Translations under genes and position numbers: made by a program
In this document: positions 34,982-46,645 of the stretch, piece after piece
How the letters are laid out: every line of letters starts with the position of its first letter
Position numbering within the stretch: the stretch's first letter is position 1
Notes under the pieces: generated by a model
Seen by the model: the letters and a program-made list of their open reading frames with translations, nothing else
Databases searched by the model: none
What the model was told of the DNA's origin: nothing
Source of the DNA: Nemopilema nomurai
Taxonomy: Eukaryota > Cnidaria > Scyphozoa > Rhizostomeae > Rhizostomatidae
Assembly (NCBI GenBank): GCA_003864495.1
Contig: ML133486.1
Span: forward strand, 176,452-240,451
Length of the DNA stretch: 64,000 nucleotides
Reading direction: 5' to 3'

Positions 34982-35914
34982 ATGACCAATTCAAGCAAAA
35001 TTGAAACATATTATTGTCCATCTATGTGGCCTCTGGACATGCCATCAGACTATCTGAACTTCTTTTCTTTTGTCTATGCAATTTTATCGGTCATCATCGT
35101 ATTCTGTAACTAGGCTCTAATCTACGGACTGTACAATATGCAGCAGTTCAACACAATCGCAAACAAACTCATTCTGCTGACTAATCTGTCCAACCTTGGA
35201 ACAGGAATACTAACTAGTTCTACAAGTTCCGTAACTGTGTATCTGAGCTTGCTGTTCAATATCGCGCATTCCTTCTGGGATATTTCTCATTTTTCGTATT
35301 GATGTATGTATCAATAGATCGCTTCTTCCAGATGAAGCAGCTAGAGAGGTACAGTGCATTCATGAACGAGTTTCGAATGAAGGTCATCGTCACAATTGGC
35401 TTCGTAACATCGGCAATGATCGTATATATACCGATAGCGATTCCTTCTTTCTTACTGCAACCTACTCAGAACACATTTAATCTAATGTGTATCGTGTTTG
35501 TTTTCTGTATGTATTCAAAGACACTTAACAGAATTGCAGTTCATGTAAAGACGTTAAAGAGGATGCAAGAGTTTGCTGGTGAAGATGCAGAGAACAAGCA
35601 AACCATGCGCAAAATCTCTGCAACAAGGACAATTCATCTTGTCCTTGGTGCGTTGTTGATTCTTTATCTTCCTTACAACATTTCCTCAGCTGTTTTGACA
35701 TGGATATTACAAATACCATCAAGGCAGAAATCCTCCACTAGCCATGAATGTTCTTGAGTCTTTGGAACATATAATTGTGCTGAGTAATGCATCTATCAAT
35801 GCAATCCCAGTTGGCTATGGTAACAGCGTCGTGAGAAGGTTTTTTATTGCAGCATTTCCCAGAAGAAATCTATCAACAATGAAAACAGTACATGTCTTCC
35901 ATGATAACGATTGA
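34982..35914 (+). pseudogene. GPCR pseudogene A2
   Basis: It opens MTNSSKIETYYCPSMWPLD. TAG at 35,111-35,113 replaces the Ser codon after N1.50 (FCN*ALIYG). About 10-15 codons between TM2 and TM3 are missing, so the frame changes. A long open stretch (35,299-35,757) then covers the end of TM3 (SIDRF, a DRY variant), TM4, TM5 and TM6 (LYLPYN). A further frameshift near 35,690 precedes TM7 (NASINAI) and the tail. The nonsense codon and the TM2-TM3 deletion are shared with B2, so the gene died before the segmental duplication. Confidence 0.85.
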
Positions 35915-37183
35915 GGAAAAGCATGCCAAGATCGATGATAATGTTTTGCTTTCGTCTGACGGGAATCTTCTTCTGATATAAGTACTTAAACAATTTTAGG
36001 ACTACAACTATAAGTATTTTTTCAACTGTAAAAGTGTATTCCTTAATCTGTGATGTCCCACCTATTTGGATATTCAGGACAATGGAGTTTCACGATTTCA
36101 GGAAAGTAGTATGAAAAAAGGGTGTACAATTTGGAAGATATTTATAGATACAGCTTTATCAAAGTCGCTTATGTGACTCACCAACAGTTTCGTTAACAGG
36201 TCACTATGATTAAAGAGTGAACAATTTACCAAAATCTGCATTTGGGTCTACTTGGGTAGAATCCAAAGATTCAGGTTCTCAAACATCCAGGTCAACATGG
36301 CAACCAATTGTAGGCCATGCTAGGAATAACTTCTTTTATCAAACTATGGCAATAGAGTTGTAATTATATATCATTGCTTTCTAAAAATTCTATTGGCTTT
36401 TAAGGGTAGACTGTTCTATAATCTAGCTCAGTTTAATTGCAATTTTGGAAATTTGTATATATTTCAAATAATCTCTAAAGTCAGCATTAGTTTATTTATA
36501 ATTTCTAGAGGTATAGGTACATATCTAGATATGCTAAGCCTGAAATCTACTGACCAAGAAAAAGTCTACTGTTCTATAATGACTAAATATATCATGTAAC
36601 TTTGGTATAATCCTAGTGATTCCACATAGAATCAAGCAACTCCATAAATAACAGAAATAAATCTATGAATACTAGTAGAATGAGGAATTGAAAGCTACAT
36701 AAACTGCATCTGCCCCATCCACAAAAGAGTTATTAGATTCTTATCACTCTCTGGTTTATCTTCTTTATCTTCTTATTCTGTCGTTTAGCACTCTTTCCAG
36801 ACTTGTAATCATACAAACTTGTGTAAAATATTTCTTTTTCTGGAATCTTTTTCTTAGCAATTAGAACTTTGAGATACTTGGCTAGTTTATCAATATCTTT
36901 AAGCAAGTCATTAACTGATAACGTACAACCATTAACATTTCTCCTCTTTTCCTTTCATAGCAGATTGAATATCTATACTAAACTATCAGTATTGCTATCA
37001 GCAAGATTGCTTGCTATCTACAAGCACGTAAATTAAAGGTCCAAGAAGGATGATGCTCCACAAAGTTAGGAAAAATCCCATTAAAATAGGAAAACTAAGC
37101 AGTTATTTGACACTTTTCCGTGTAGGATACTATAAGCTTCATATGTAAACTCCCGTGTTCTAGAGTGGCCTCAAATGATATCC
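35915..37183 (+). other. 3' flank of GPCR A2
   Basis: No gene is present. Bases 35,915-36,600 match copy B and also, more distantly, 48,780-48,865 plus 49,255-49,870. That third match marks the flank of a receptor copy that has been lost. Confidence 0.6.
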
Positions 37184-37191
37184 GCTGAGTC

Positions 37192-38602
37192 CAGGGGTGG
37201 ATCCAGAAAATTTTCTGACCGTTGCTCAACTTTGAATGTGCCACACCCGATAAAATTACTACACCCTATATTAAATTCGGTTTCAATGATCTATATGGAA
37301 TAGTAGCTACGATATGTTTTGAAATTATATACTTTGTGTTTGGTATAGGGTATTTCAGCCTGAAGAATAATAAATGAACATTTAGACTCTTAGATAAATA
37401 AACAGATAAGACTTTTGGGAATAGATGAAACTTGAGCATTTTTATTGAAAGAAACTTTCTAGCAAATTCAATTCGTGAGTCACGTTAGCATTGTTCCCAT
37501 CTTGCTCTATCACTTAATAGGTGAATATCCTAATTAAGAAAAATCACTGAAAGGATGGCTGTCAATAAAGATTAGCGTGGAAATGCTATCACTTTCAGAA
37601 AGCAATTATCACCACCATGACGTTTTGTCGTGAAATCATCAAGAACAAAGTTGCAAAATGCATGGCCTAGTCACTCAAGTCCGCTGATTAACCCTTCGCG
37701 CTATGTAGCGCCTCTTATAGAATTTCAACATGTTTTATTGTTAAGAAAATACTTTCTTATGAAAAAAGGCGGATACACCGATTTCTGAATGTATAAAAGA
37801 TGTTGCTTTTTTGAGCTGCCAAGACAAAATTCCCAGGGCGACCTCAACCCCTAAATAACATTGTTCTGTAAATAAAAACACATAAAAGTTGATCTGAAAT
37901 TATAGGCTATGCGGAAACAAAACTATAAGCCATGGCCTCTCTTGCTCTCCCCGCCATCGGTAAGCTGGAAGTCAGCAAATGAATCAATAAAATTTTTGCA
38001 CCTCCAAAGTATGATCGCCTCCCCTTCTCTAACACATCGATTGCCACCAATTTGATTCTATTTACAGCGTCGAACTGTTCATTTTTAGAAGCATCTTGTA
38101 AGCACGACAGAAGATTCTTGCACTCATCCATCTCGTCCCACGAATGAGGTACGCCGGTAGCGGAAGACAAGCGAATGAATCCTAATCGTTTATTGGTTAT
38201 TTCGACCTGATCGGTGAAAATTCAAGTGATTGGCTAATATTCGATCTGAGCACCGGTGAGAAAGTAGATGATTGGCTAGCTCCATTCTTGAGAACTTTAT
38301 TCTACTGACCCACCGGTGCTCGGAATACAATTGAATAACAGAATTTCATTGAGGTTCAGAATTTCATAACAGACTTTGATTTGTAACTATAGCGCAGAAA
38401 AACAAAGCAGTTCAGATAGAAATTTGGTATTTTCGTGTAAAGGAGGGAAAAAAATCGAATTTCTCATTGGTAGAAGGTGTTTGTTTTATTTGTGACATCT
38501 AATTTAGCTTGATTTTAAGCACAAATTAACAATGGTCAGAAACACAACTCTGAAAATCTGACCGGTGCTCAAGCACCTTTGCACCCACTGGATCCGCCAC
38601 TG
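37192..38602. mobile_element. hAT-like element E3, copy A
   Basis: The left end is CAGGGGTGGATCCAG; the right end on the minus strand is CAGTGGCGGATCCAG. The direct repeat GCTGAGTC flanks both sides (37,184-37,191 and 38,604-38,611, one extra G at the right junction). ACCGGTGCTC-like motifs recur in both orientations near 37,216, 38,252, 38,320 and 38,566. No transposase is identifiable; one 87-codon minus frame lies inside. Copy B begins at 62,468. Confidence 0.75.
37907..38170 (-). CDS. Unrecognised 87-aa frame inside E3
   Basis: The frame contains WDEMDECKNLLSCLQDAS and IDVLEKGRRSYFGGAK. Copy B keeps part of the frame (63,126-63,314), with a different C-terminus after an indel. I do not recognise the family. 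Its position inside a hAT-like element suggests a transposase or captured-gene remnant, or a chance frame. Confidence 0.25.
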   Translation of the reverse strand: MSSATGVPHSWDEMDECKNLLSCLQDASKNEQFDAVNRIKLVAIDVLEKGRRSYFGGAKILLIHLLTSSLPMAGRAREAMAYSFVSA

Positions 38603-39079
38603 GGCTGAGTCAATTGTTTTGGCGGTACTTTTTATTATTAAACGTAAACGTGTAGAATTAATTTACCTTCAAAGATCTTTCACTCGCCATTGCAGGGATA
38701 ATCTTTAATTTTCAAGACAATAGTTTTCAACCCCTAAGTTATCCACGGAAATTATGATTTATTCTTGATTATCAATCCTCCTTCTCTGTTCTCTATCGTA
38801 AAATGAGCTTAACCAGCTCAACGTGTAAAGGTTAAATAAGAGGGTGGCACTTTAACCCCTGACCCCTTTGCAGGCTTTTCTCAAGCACGTCACTGCGAAT
38901 ATGTAGAATTTCAGTGGGGCAATGTCCAGGCTATGTTGGATTTGAAAAGAACAGAAAGAAAAAGACAAAATTATAATTTGATTAAAGCTTATAATCATGA
39001 ACACTTTCAAAATCTGGCATGATTTACCAGAAAATTTAACGGTTTGCATGAACACACCAGTTTTAAAGTGAAAAATTAT

Positions 39080-39568
39080 CCACCCAGTATCAAAATTTGC
39101 TAGAACTGACTGATCAAAACATGTCCAGTCATTTGAATAACATGCCTGTTTAGTAATGAGCTTGACGAAAGACCAATATACTTTCGACAGGATGGCTGAC
39201 CACATCCTTCCTCACCTTTCCTTCTTAGGCCGTCGTCCTTCAATTTACTCTTTAAAAGAAACAATACAATGTTTGCAGCGCATTCCCTACTACAAATGAC
39301 TATTTATATCAATCATTTGTTTTTTATCCTTTACCAAGCCTCTAAAGAGCAAATTTAGATTTTAACGTCAGAAATCAGTTCGGAATTCACTCTAGTATTT
39401 GGCATTTCACTCAAATGCTCTTTTAGAACTCATGCCGAAACAGACATCTATGATAATTATTTGCTCAATAATAAACTGTATGCACATGTTGTCGATGAAT
39501 TGGCTAAACCAAGCAGATGGCCTCCTGCAGGTTTCATCTTTGCCGAAAATGTTCATCCAATCTGCGTC
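39080..39568 (+). other. Duplicated GPCR 5' flank
   Basis: The flank aligns with 30,340-30,830 and carries the ATTTGCTC block at 39,459-39,466. The last 150 or so bases of 5' UTR found in relatives are deleted, so the flank joins directly to coding sequence. Bases 38,612-39,080 hold nothing I recognise. Confidence 0.5.
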
Positions 39569-39617
39569 ACTTCTGCCCATCAATATGGCCATTGGACATG
39601 CCTTGGCCCTATCTGGT
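39569..39617 (+). pseudogene. GPCR N-terminal stub
   Basis: About 16 codons remain, encoding FCPSIWPLDMPWPYLV. They are joined at the left to upstream flank by a deletion and cut at the right by unrelated DNA leading into the inverted dispersed repeat. There is no other receptor sequence. Confidence 0.75.
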
Positions 39618-39764
39618 AACGTTCTTGTGTTTTCTGTTTTCTACTTTGCTAGTACACCTTTGGTGTCCTCTGTTAGTGGAACACTTATTCATTGCAAGGA
39701 AACATGGATTTCATTTGCAGGGGGCAATCAACCAGGACACTGTTCGACAAGCAAAGAGCTTCTC

Positions 39765-40430
39765 AGTGTCCCAAAACCTACCTCCGTGTGCTAGAACACA
39801 TGCTGCACCATAAAAAAGCAAAATGTTATTTTAAACAAGAAAGGTTTCAGAAAAGTATTTGGATTGCGGGTGAATGAATTTCGAAGTATGAGGGGATAGA
39901 GAGATAAAGGCAAAAGGAGACACGTCTTATATTAGCGAATATGGGCTTTATATCTATTTATAAAAATTTGTAACAGGCGTAATGCCCCTTTGATTCCTCT
40001 GTTTCGTAATTTATTCAGCCCCAAAGTAAACCCAAGAGGCAAACCATTCGTTTTGAGGTGTAAAACTGATTGATAATTTGAATGAAAACGAGATTTATAT
40101 GTAGGTGAAGTGTTTTTTAATTTAGATAGTCCTAATGTAAATATTTTTTTGGGGGTTGGTCAGTCTGGAAACTCGTTGGTTTTTTGGCCGAGGGTGGTCA
40201 GTCTGGAAAATTTGTTGGCCGATCAAAATGAATTTTTAAGGTCTTTCGAATCAGCAGAAATATCAACGAAACAAAATCTACCAGCCCCAAACCCCATATT
40301 ATCATATGAGCTTTAGGACAGCAAAGCCATCTACAGCCATGAATGTTAGGATGCAACAAGAATTTTGAGATCAGGGAGAGGACGACATTGACTATTGCCA
40401 TTAAACGCAAAAATACATCAGGCATGTTTT
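39765..40430 (-). repeat. Dispersed repeat, inverted copy of 28,780-29,290
   Basis: This is collinear with the reverse complement of copy A's block, with several small indels. It has taken the place of the receptor body downstream of the stub at 39,569. Bases 40,430-41,270 contain no gene that I recognise. Confidence 0.6.
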
Positions 40431-41364
40431 ATTCAGCTCGCAGCTAGAAAGAAGATAAAAAGGATTTCTTTAGATAGCATTGCTATAGATAATATTGATA
40501 TAGTATTCTGACATCAAAAAGGTGCGTTGCAAGCAGAGTTTACCAAGAGAAGTAATCGAACTATAGTCAGTTGGAAACCGAAATAGGAACGTCAAGTTGT
40601 CTCATTCTGCATTCCCTTAGTGCTCGAATGAAGCAGTTTTACAAATCATAACGGGTTTTCCTCGCTGCACACTTTTATTGCATTCTTATGTTGAAAGTTG
40701 CAGCAACCATACAAAATTACTTCAAGTAGTCATCGCTATTCGCATCACTAAATTATCAGGGCATGAAACAAACACAGAAAACTTTCTTGCTTGCGAACAA
40801 CACGGTACAACAGAATATATTGTGGACAAATTTCAAAATAATTGAGAATAATACTGTCTGACGTCTTTGGATGTTTACTTTCTAGTTCATCTTTTCCATT
40901 GCGCTCTCTAAAAGTTAGCTGTTAAGCAACGTTGATTTGAGAATTATAACCAATAATGCACTCTTCTTTTTACCATGTAGTGTTTTTGAGCCACTACATC
41001 CAACTAGCGTTCAGAGTTTAGTTTAGTAATGTCCATGCGATTTCAAAATAAGCACGAATAATACATTAAGGAACATGTTAATGATTCATTTATATACACT
41101 CCTCTGCTTAGGAGCAGAACGTATAAATTATAGAAAGCTTTAAAGTGCTGTCAATGGAATAAGAATCGAAAAGTCGCCAAGAGATCGTTTTAGATAAAAT
41201 CGCTACTGCTAGGCGAAGCTGTCCTGGTGTGACAACGAATTGAAAGGGAGAGGAGATGTATACATTGAAGCACAACTGCACCAAGTACCATCCAAACAAA
41301 AACCAATGTCTCAGTTCTCAGCCTGAACCAAAAGCAACTCGTCTCAACAGGTATCATATTTGCC

Positions 41365-42297
41365 CTACTTATGTTGTTCAGCGGACACCAGTCTTCTTCT
41401 AAACAGGATCCTCGTCAAATATTTTCGTACCACGCTATTTCCGTAGCCAAATAAAATTGCATTTATCGCACCATTGAAGCATACGATAATGTAAACCCCC
41501 AATTGTATGACACTGACGAATAATGGGGATGCTGTTTCCTTTTGGTACTTGTAGTACGGCCAAACACCCGATAAAATTATGTATGGCAAATAGAGAAGGA
41601 GTAATGTTCCAAGAACAAAACGAACCGTTTTTGTTGCCGAGATTTCTCGTCTGGCGTCCTGGTGACTCGCAGCCTGTCCAGACGCTCTAAACAATTCTCT
41701 CACCTTCTCAATATGAACTGAAATGTTTCGAAGTACTCTGGAATAAACAATCAGCATGAGCAACAGGCAAGCGAGGTTAAGTACATTCATTGCGACTTGC
41801 AGAGAAAAGAAAGGAAACTTGGTCAGTAGAAAAGAGATTGTTGCCGATGCTACGAAACTGATTGCGACCATGATCTTCATTCGAAACTCGTTCATAATCG
41901 AACTATACTTCTTCAGCTTCGTCACGTGAAGATAGCGATCAACTGTGACGCACATCAGCATGAAATATGAGAAGTACGCCAGAAGATATGCGACATATTG
42001 CAGTACTAGCTCAAACACACAGTTGCGGATCTTCTCTTTCAGTGCTATCATAACAGATATTGATGGCAAAATGAACAATCCAGTTCCAAGGTCTGACAAA
42101 TTTATAAGCAGAATGAGTTTGTTTGTGATTGTATTAAGCTGCTGCATCTTGTAGAGTCCATAGATTAGGGCGGAGTTACAGAACACGATGATAAATGATA
42201 TGATTGCACAAACTGTGATAAACTTGACCAGATAGGGCCATGGCATATCCAATGGCCATACTGATTGGCAAAAGTAACGGGAGCTGGAGTCGTTCAT
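41365..42297 (-). CDS. Rhodopsin-like GPCR, intact, 310 aa
   Basis: The gene is single-exon and all seven helices are present. N41 is N1.50 (FCNSAL), D69 is D2.50 (LSDLGTG), C93 lies just before TM3, and the DRY motif is D120-R121-Y122. P238 is P6.50 in LYLPY. TM7 reads N275-G-A-I-N279 in place of NPxxY. The tail ends VSAEQHK. The second extracellular loop is only a few residues. I place the start at 42,297 (MNDSSSRY). The frame stays open upstream to 42,396, but that extension is in a different frame in the paralogues, so it is probably 5' UTR. It is closest to A1/B1 and to the truncated copy at 26,602. The ligand is unknown. Confidence 0.9.
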   Translation of the reverse strand: MNDSSSRYFCQSVWPLDMPWPYLVKFITVCAIISFIIVFCNSALIYGLYKMQQLNTITNKLILLINLSDLGTGLFILPSISVMIALKEKIRNCVFELVLQYVAYLLAYFSYFMLMCVTVDRYLHVTKLKKYSSIMNEFRMKIMVAISFVASATISFLLTKFPFFSLQVAMNVLNLACLLLMLIVYSRVLRNISVHIEKVRELFRASGQAASHQDARREISATKTVRFVLGTLLLLYLPYIILSGVWPYYKYQKETASPLFVSVIQLGVYIIVCFNGAINAILFGYGNSVVRKYLTRILFRRRLVSAEQHK

Positions 42298-42469
42298 TGC
42301 TGCTCTCTTTTCTTCAAAAGTGAAGCTAACACTAGAAGTAAAGCCACTATATTCCGTAATACGCTCGTCAACAATGGTTTGGAGCAATTCTTGCATTCAC
42401 AGAGGTGGTTTGGAGTCATCAACTCTTTCTTTAGCACATGACAACCAAGGATGGCAAATAGGATGTCCA

Positions 42470-42600
42470 AGCTCAAAAAAGCGCAGATCGGGTCAACACC
42501 CTTGGCGAAGATGAAACTTTAAAGAGGACAGCTGCTTGGTTTACCCAATTAATCAACAGCATGTACAAACAGTTTATTATTGAGCAAATAATAATCTTAG
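42470..42600 (-). promoter_or_regulatory. Conserved upstream block of the GPCR at 42,297
   Basis: On the minus strand ATTTGCTC (plus-strand GAGCAAAT at 42,582-42,589) is followed by AATAATAAACTGT and the 'TTCATCTTCGCCAAGGGTGTTGACCC'-type segment. It lies 292 bp before the ATG. The same block precedes most family members. Confidence 0.4.
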
Positions 42601-42659
42601 TTTTCAGTTTCTGCATGATTTCTAAAAGAGCATTTGAGTGAAATGCCAAATACCAGAGT

Positions 42660-45600
42660 GACTTCTGACTGACTTGAGAAATGATTTTGAAGTTAAGAAC
42701 TAATTTTGCCCTTGTGTGGTTTGGGATAAATCAAAAGAGTTCAGTCTTTATTAAACGATAGCCAAGATTGGTGACGTTGTCCAAGCATAAACATGAGTCA
42801 GATTTGATGAAAATCGTTTGATCAAGATGAAACATGATATCTTTTGAAAATAAATTAACCCAGTCTATTATTGTGCAAATAAAATATCGATTATTTCAAT
42901 TATTTTAAGAAAGATTTTGAGTGAAATGTACAATACGAGAGTGCATTCTGAACTGAAGCGAATTTCTTATATTTAGGACCAAGTTCCTGTTTCTGATGTT
43001 TTGTGAGAGTTTGACACATTATACTGAAATAAAAGTCGACTGTAGCTTACAATGCACTGCAAGTATTGCATTTTTTCGTTTCAAAGGCAAATTGAGCAAA
43101 TACATAGTAAAAAAGCAAAAGTGAAGGGAAGGAGTCGCCTGCCACGTTGGCTTGTTTTCATTTAACATGACAATATAGGGTGTTTGCATTTAGAAACTAT
43201 TTTTCATTTTTTTTTCAGTTGCTCTTTTATTCAGCAATGCATTATGACTAAAAGCTGACAAATGCAATCAGCCTGACCTGATGTCCGCCTTTCCTTTAAA
43301 GAACGGGTTTTCAACGGATAGCCAGATGTTTTTAGGGAAAATGATAAGATTCCTCGGTTTCTCTCTCAGCATATTCAGACTACGTTTCCACAATGAAACA
43401 GAAATGAATGTTAACTGGCCGACTCTAAATAAGCAAATGTTGGGTCATCTGAAATATATGATATTCATTTTTACTGTGTTATATGCAAAGTATGAACCTA
43501 ACAAGTAGGCATTTTAATTTCTATCTATCTGAGTCAAAGATTTTCAAAATGTAGAGGTTTGCAAAATAACACTTTATCAGAAAAGGATGAAACGTAGTGG
43601 ACTATTAAATAAATCCTCAGATTTATCTTAAAAAATATATCCAATGCAAGATTTGATTCGAGCAGTTGCTTCTTTTCTTTTCATGAGCTCAAAGACAAGT
43701 TGACGGGATAATAAGGGGTACAAAATATTAGTTCCATAATAAAACTGTGTCATTTGATTAGTTCTACAATTTTCTCTCATCGGATTATGCAACCACTGCT
43801 TCCTTTGGAGTCTCACATATTCTAGAAACCACTAGGGCCAGAAAAAATTTGACGGAGTTTTTTATATCTGCAATCGGAAATGTATTGACCATAGAGTTAC
43901 TGGAAACAAGCATATACACCATAGGTTTAAGCTTAATTCAAATGGGATATATTTGTACACACTATGTTTCTAGGAAGTACAGCTTGGCTTTTGGATACTT
44001 GTGATGTTACTGCAGGGTGGAACATCTTCTTGAAAAAGATCAAATAAAAGAAATGTAATAGGCATTGAATAGGTTGACTCAAAGCTAAAGCAAAGTCAAA
44101 CAAAAATTGACCATATAAAAGCACTTCATGCAAAGTTATCAAGCAAACAGTGGCGTCGATATCAATTCGAATCTCCTTTATAAACAAACGGCAGAGACCC
44201 TAGTTGATACGGCAACAGAGAAGTTGAAATTATCTAAAAAGGAGGACACCGTATTTAGTGTTAAAGCTGTCTTTTCTAATAATTCTGGTAAAATGTACAG
44301 TAGCTGAGTTTGAGGAAGGACAATCAGTTGAAAGTTACTATTGGTGAAATGGCTCACCATAAAGATGTGTAATGCTCAATATACTCTCGTCTTATTGGTG
44401 ATAGAATACTAAATTGATATCAGTTAAGAGTGAATTGGAAATAGAAGAAATTTTGAAGGAGATATTGAAAGTGGAAACGATTGTCACCTCTTAACATCGT
44501 TTACTTGAAAGGCGGGAGCAAGTTTTCTAGTGTTAAAGGAAAATTTGACAATTAGACACTGTGATTGCGGGTGGTACTAATCGATGGAATGATAATGCTC
44601 AGTTGAAAAAGGTATAGAGTTAACAGGGAAATCATAGCACCAAAGGCACACTGCATACAATGGGGAGGGGGATATGGCCCTGTTTAAAAGGGTAAATAAT
44701 TAAATGGAGCATCAGATCGTACTCGCCATACAAAACGGAGAGAGCTAGACGAATCGCTACTTGATAGCACTCTGAAAATAGGCATTTAAAGCCAACAACA
44801 TCATTGACCTAAATGATTTTACCAACAAGATAGCTTTCTAGGTAACCCCTTGGCAAAAAACAGAAGTTTAGGAAAAGCTGAGTGTTGAAATGAATCATGC
44901 GCTAATTGAGCAAATAGGTGAGATAGCACTTAACAAAGTAGCTGACATAGTGGCCAAATATATTGTTGCTGACATACTGGCAAATTTTCAGCTGAGAAAG
45001 TTTGTGAGGAATTGTTTGAATCTATTTAAATGAACGGAGGCATAGTTTTGACATTAGGTGTTTTGCAATGAAGCTGTCGATAAAATAAATGGCAAACAAT
45101 GGGGAAGTTGCTCAAAATTTGTCCAATTGACATTTAAAACTATAATAATCTACATGCTTTAGAATGTCAGTCGGAATTGAAAATTTAGTAATTAAGAAAT
45201 AGCAACATTTGTAGAAGTGAGACAAAGAGGAAAAAATCTTCTGCAACTCTTCACTATATTCACTGACGTAGAAAATGACATAATGATTATATTTCATTAA
45301 TCTAAGGCCCACATGAATCTCGGATCCTTTTATCTCTAATTTAGTTGTACATTTGTACCTTCAAACGCGAGTAATGATTTGCTTGTGATACCACTTTCCT
45401 TCGTTAGTATTTTTGAAAATACGTAACGAGACTTAATTTTATTTGCAATTTTCTCTTCAAAAAAGCACCCTATCATGCCAGACATAGATACCTTAATGAC
45501 ATAAATCTTAGAACGGGCTTGCATCAGAATAAAAAATCAGGAATGACTTGTTGAATAATTGCACTTCTCCATTCGTCAAATATGGAATTGAAATATTTAC

Positions 45601-46600
45601 TAACAGGCTTATTCAGGGCAATATCGAAAAGATTGGGTGATGACAGAAGTGATTCCTAAACCCTAGGGTGTTGATGCAAAGTGGGAAGCAAAACAGTGGC
45701 TGTAATGTGTGTTTGCATTCTAATGGGTCTGTCGACGCATTTCAATCTGTATAACCTTACAGGTTGAGGCTGCCAGTAGTTTGTAAAGCATATGAGTTAA
45801 AAGTTGACTTTTATCTATATTTGAAGACACAGGAGTTTCCTAGGTGAAGGAAAGTTGTATATACGTTTAGCTTTATTTGCTGTAATACTTAATCACACAA
45901 ATTATCTCTAGTGAGTGCTATTTTATTAAAATAAAATACACAATACAAAGAATTGAAAGTTAATTTCAATAAAGGACAAAGGTGGAGTGTTTTCAGAGAT
46001 GATAATGATTGAAGTATTTACTCCAAGTATAAAAATTCCCCTTCCTTTATCTTTGCCTTTAAACTTAATCCACTATTTTCTCTTGAGTGTTTAACCTTCC
46101 AAAACTTTTGCAAAACAGGAAGCTTTTGAAATGACTGTTGGACATCCATTTACAACTGGGCACAAGGCTGCTGCTCGTAAATAATGTTACGATGTCGTAA
46201 TCTAAAAGTGCTCATTCAAACAACCCAATTATTTAGTACCGCGAGAAAACTTGCATCCTTCTTAGAAATTATCATCTCGCCTTTCCAACATCCTACTTCT
46301 GTCTCTTTATTAATTCGCAAAGTTATTCGCAAAGCGACGCTATCTTATATGTTACGTTAAGTAAATGCGATTCGGGAAGCAAGCAATATCAGAGGAAATT
46401 TTAAATGCTAATAGATCTTCAGTGACCAGCAAAAAAGTAACCATCGATAAGCCAGAGTCCAGAAAATTTGTCATACCTTTCTCACAGAGCAGTAGGAAAT
46501 GGGCGTGTCCCATGGGCTTCTATTGTTTTTTGAGCACCTTCCTCTGGTCAGTGACCGTGCGACCGTAATACGTTCCTTACTCTGCGATAACCATCTCGCA
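42660..46600. other. 4-kb gene-poor interval
   Basis: Bases 42,660-43,160 are diverged receptor 5' flank. From there to 46,600 I checked both strands for receptor, reverse transcriptase, hAT, tRNA and tandem-repeat signals and can support none. The short frames have no recognisable motif. Confidence 0.35.
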
Positions 46601-46645
46601 TTTAGTACCTTAATTTTTGTCTTTAAGTACATTTACTGCATTATC

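Larger units (their letters stand above)
27141..38489 (+). repeat. Segmental duplication, copy A (about 11.3 kb)
   Basis: The block is collinear with 50,520-63,806 at very high similarity over most of its length. It carries GPCR A1 (31,015), hAT-like element E2 (32,761), GPCR A2 (34,982) and most of hAT-like element E3. Differences are a 366-bp segment (about 29,733-30,100) absent from B, the 2.17-kb insertion present only in B, and small indels. Bases 27,150-30,340 and 32,050-32,760 contain no gene that I recognise. Confidence 0.9.

Noticed and set aside
42298..42396. N-terminal extension of the receptor frame to an upstream ATG (also 30,895-31,014 and 56,075-56,194)
   Set aside because: The upstream segments align as DNA but are read in different frames in the paralogues because of indels, so they behave as 5' UTR. 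The shared N-terminus starts at MNDSSS.
43281..45540. Several 60-84 codon frames between the two intact minus-strand receptors
   Set aside because: None has a recognisable motif, duplicate or supporting context. Lengths are as expected by chance in AT-rich DNA.
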